From Bacteroidales bacterium (GTDB lineage Bacteria > Bacteroidota > Bacteroidia > Bacteroidales > UBA10428): DNA of 64,000 nucleotides. The notes beneath the pieces are model-generated. The model ran no database searches and was not told the origin of the DNA. It saw nothing but the letters and a program-made list of their open reading frames with translations. The stretch spans positions 1 to 64,000 of the forward strand of contig JAFGOZ010000723.1 of assembly GCA_016926235.1 (NCBI GenBank), in the 5' to 3' direction. This document shows, piece by piece, positions 62,667 through 64,000 of the stretch (position 1 is the stretch's first letter; the number at the start of each line of letters is the position of its first letter). The translations under genes and the position numbers were made by a program.

Positions 62667-64000
62667 ATGGGAAAACTTATAGTATTTATCTTTACGGCTT
62701 TAATAGGTATACAACTTATAACCGCCCAGACTTTACAAGAAAAACTTGCCGGTAAAATAGATATTGTGGTTGCACAGGATGGAAGCGGAGACTATACAAC
62801 ATTTACTGCAGCAATAGCAGCAGCTCCCGATAATAGCAGTTCGAGAACAATCATTTTTGTAAAAAAAGGGATTTATAATGAGCGTATTCAAATACCGGCA
62901 ACTAAGAAAAAGCTTACAATCATTGGGGAAGATGTGCAGGAAACGGTATTGTCATATCGTGATTATGCCGGTTTAAACCCGGAGATTTATGTTCTACAGG
63001 TTTTAGCTGACGATGTATGGTTAATGAACCTGACTATTGAAGATAAACAGGGTTATCTTTATTCAGGGCCGCAGGCTTTAGCATTGCATTTAAAAAATTG
63101 CGACAGGACTATTGTATACCATTGTAAACTTTTTTCATATCAGGATACCTGGTATTTAAATACAATATACAGGGCTTATGCCAAAGATTGTTTTATTGAG
63201 GGTTCGGTAGATTATATTTATGGGCCGGCGGTAGCCGTATTTGACAGCTGTGTGTTATTCTGTAACAGAAGTACCGGCGCAGTTATTACCGCTGCTAATA
63301 CCAATCAGGATGACCTTGATCCTCCTTATAATAAATATGGTTTTGTATTCTTTAATAGTAAAGTGTTTTCAATGCCAGCCTGGAATAATAAAGTGCATGC
63401 TCTTGGTCGTCCCTGGAGAGAAAAGGCCAGTGTTATTTATTATAAATGCGATGAAAGCAATTATATTAAAACCGAAGGCTGGAATGAGATGAGCGGTCAT
63501 CTGCCTGAAGATGCATTTTTTTATGAATTTCGATGTACCGGCACCAGTGCAATACCAAGAAGTGGTTATATATTGCCTCAGCAAATGGCTCTCGCAGTGT
63601 CAAAAACAGATACCAGCGCTCCCAGTTCAGTTCCTTGTTTTGACAGTTTGTATAATCCCAATGTAATACCTGCTAAAAGAGGAACATTTTCAGGCATGTG
63701 GAATCCTGAAGAAAATATGCAGAATGATAATGACTCTGTCTTATTTGTGCTTAAACAATTCATTCATCCATATATGGATTCAATAGGCTACAGTAATACG
63801 AATATTGTGCATTTGCAGTACGATACTATGAATATTCTTGTAGAACCGAATAAAACCATTTTTTGTGTAAATATTGATACCATAGATGTTAATCATTGTT
63901 TTTATCCGGCATTTGAATATCCGGGTTGTGGATTTATTGTTACAAAACCTACTGAGATTCCCGGAATGGCAACCATTGATGTAGTTGCTAAAAACAAGAC
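62667..64000 (+). CDS. Secreted pectin methylesterase (CE8), 3' end beyond window
   Basis: At least 444 residues, open to the window edge, so partial at the C-terminus. Signal peptide (LIVFIFTALIGIQLITAQ). The CE8 right-handed beta-helix has AQDGSGDYTTFTAAIAAAP (36-54), the catalytic aspartates D160 (YQDTW) and D182 (EGSVDYIYG), and R248 (LGRPWRE). It de-esterifies pectin, making it a substrate for the pectate lyase at 24808. Beyond the esterase core (about residue 330) the chain continues with a Cys-rich, beta-strand-like extension whose end, perhaps a T9SS sorting domain, is not in view. Confidence 0.9.
   Translation, partial: MGKLIVFIFTALIGIQLITAQTLQEKLAGKIDIVVAQDGSGDYTTFTAAIAAAPDNSSSRTIIFVKKGIYNERIQIPATKKKLTIIGEDVQETVLSYRDYAGLNPEIYVLQVLADDVWLMNLTIEDKQGYLYSGPQALALHLKNCDRTIVYHCKLFSYQDTWYLNTIYRAYAKDCFIEGSVDYIYGPAVAVFDSCVLFCNRSTGAVITAANTNQDDLDPPYNKYGFVFFNSKVFSMPAWNNKVHALGRPWREKASVIYYKCDESNYIKTEGWNEMSGHLPEDAFFYEFRCTGTSAIPRSGYILPQQMALAVSKTDTSAPSSVPCFDSLYNPNVIPAKRGTFSGMWNPEENMQNDNDSVLFVLKQFIHPYMDSIGYSNTNIVHLQYDTMNILVEPNKTIFCVNIDTIDVNHCFYPAFEYPGCGFIVTKPTEIPGMATIDVVAKNK

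Noticed and set aside
1..64000. CRISPR arrays, insertion sequences, prophage or rRNA genes
   Set aside because: No regular spaced repeats, transposases, integrases, phage structural genes or rRNA sequence were seen.

Overview
The window is AT-rich DNA from a member of the Bacteroidota, most likely a plant-polymer-degrading, at least partly anaerobic member of the Bacteroidales/Marinilabiliales group. The signs are a SusC/SusD pair, many Bac-type lipoproteins, a PorP/SprF protein and a type IX secretion C-terminal domain, a fused E1 alpha-beta 2-oxoacid dehydrogenase, -33/-7 promoters of the TTTG...TAnnTTTG kind, and an oxygen-sensitive glycyl-radical enzyme. I saw no rRNA, insertion sequence or CRISPR array. 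One tRNA-Lys lies at the left edge.

Left part (1-24.5 kb) is mostly housekeeping and small accessory genes: an SDR oxidoreductase and thioesterase, an operon of a secreted YidD-like protein with two paralogous membrane proteins, an SRAP DNA-repair protein, an FG-GAP propeller protein, a TerB-like protein, two lipoproteins, a three-gene acyl-CoA (propionyl-CoA type) carboxylase operon, a beta-lactamase-fold hydrolase, an orphan protein plus a small zinc-ribbon protein sharing a palindromic operator, the E2/E1 genes of a 2-oxoacid dehydrogenase and a flavodoxin separated by hairpin repeats, a beta-barrel protein, a DnaQ/GIY-YIG nuclease and PorP/SprF.

Right part (24.8-64 kb) is a plant-cell-wall region. 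A secreted pectate lyase and a GH51 arabinofuranosidase open it, and a pectin methylesterase (running off the right edge) closes it. Between them, about 32.3-60.5 kb, is the most interesting part: a polysaccharide-utilisation-like locus that looks built for arabinosylated hydroxyproline-rich glycoproteins (extensin type). It has a NUDIX-fold AraR/NrtR-like regulator with matching palindromes in its own promoter region and before susC, SusC/SusD, a two-module DUF4859 surface lipoprotein, two HExxH lipoproteins and an M64 peptidase, GH43, GH127, GH146 and GH97 glycosidases, a CotH-type kinase, an Xaa-Pro aminopeptidase, a glycyl-radical trans-4-hydroxyproline dehydratase (HypD) with its activase, and delta-1-pyrroline-5-carboxylate dehydrogenase.

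Read together, these genes could strip arabinose (and perhaps galactose) from the glycoprotein, cut the protein, take up fragments, release hydroxyproline from X-Hyp peptides, dehydrate it to pyrroline-5-carboxylate and oxidise that to glutamate. Gene families are recognised from motifs. The substrate and the integrated pathway are inference.
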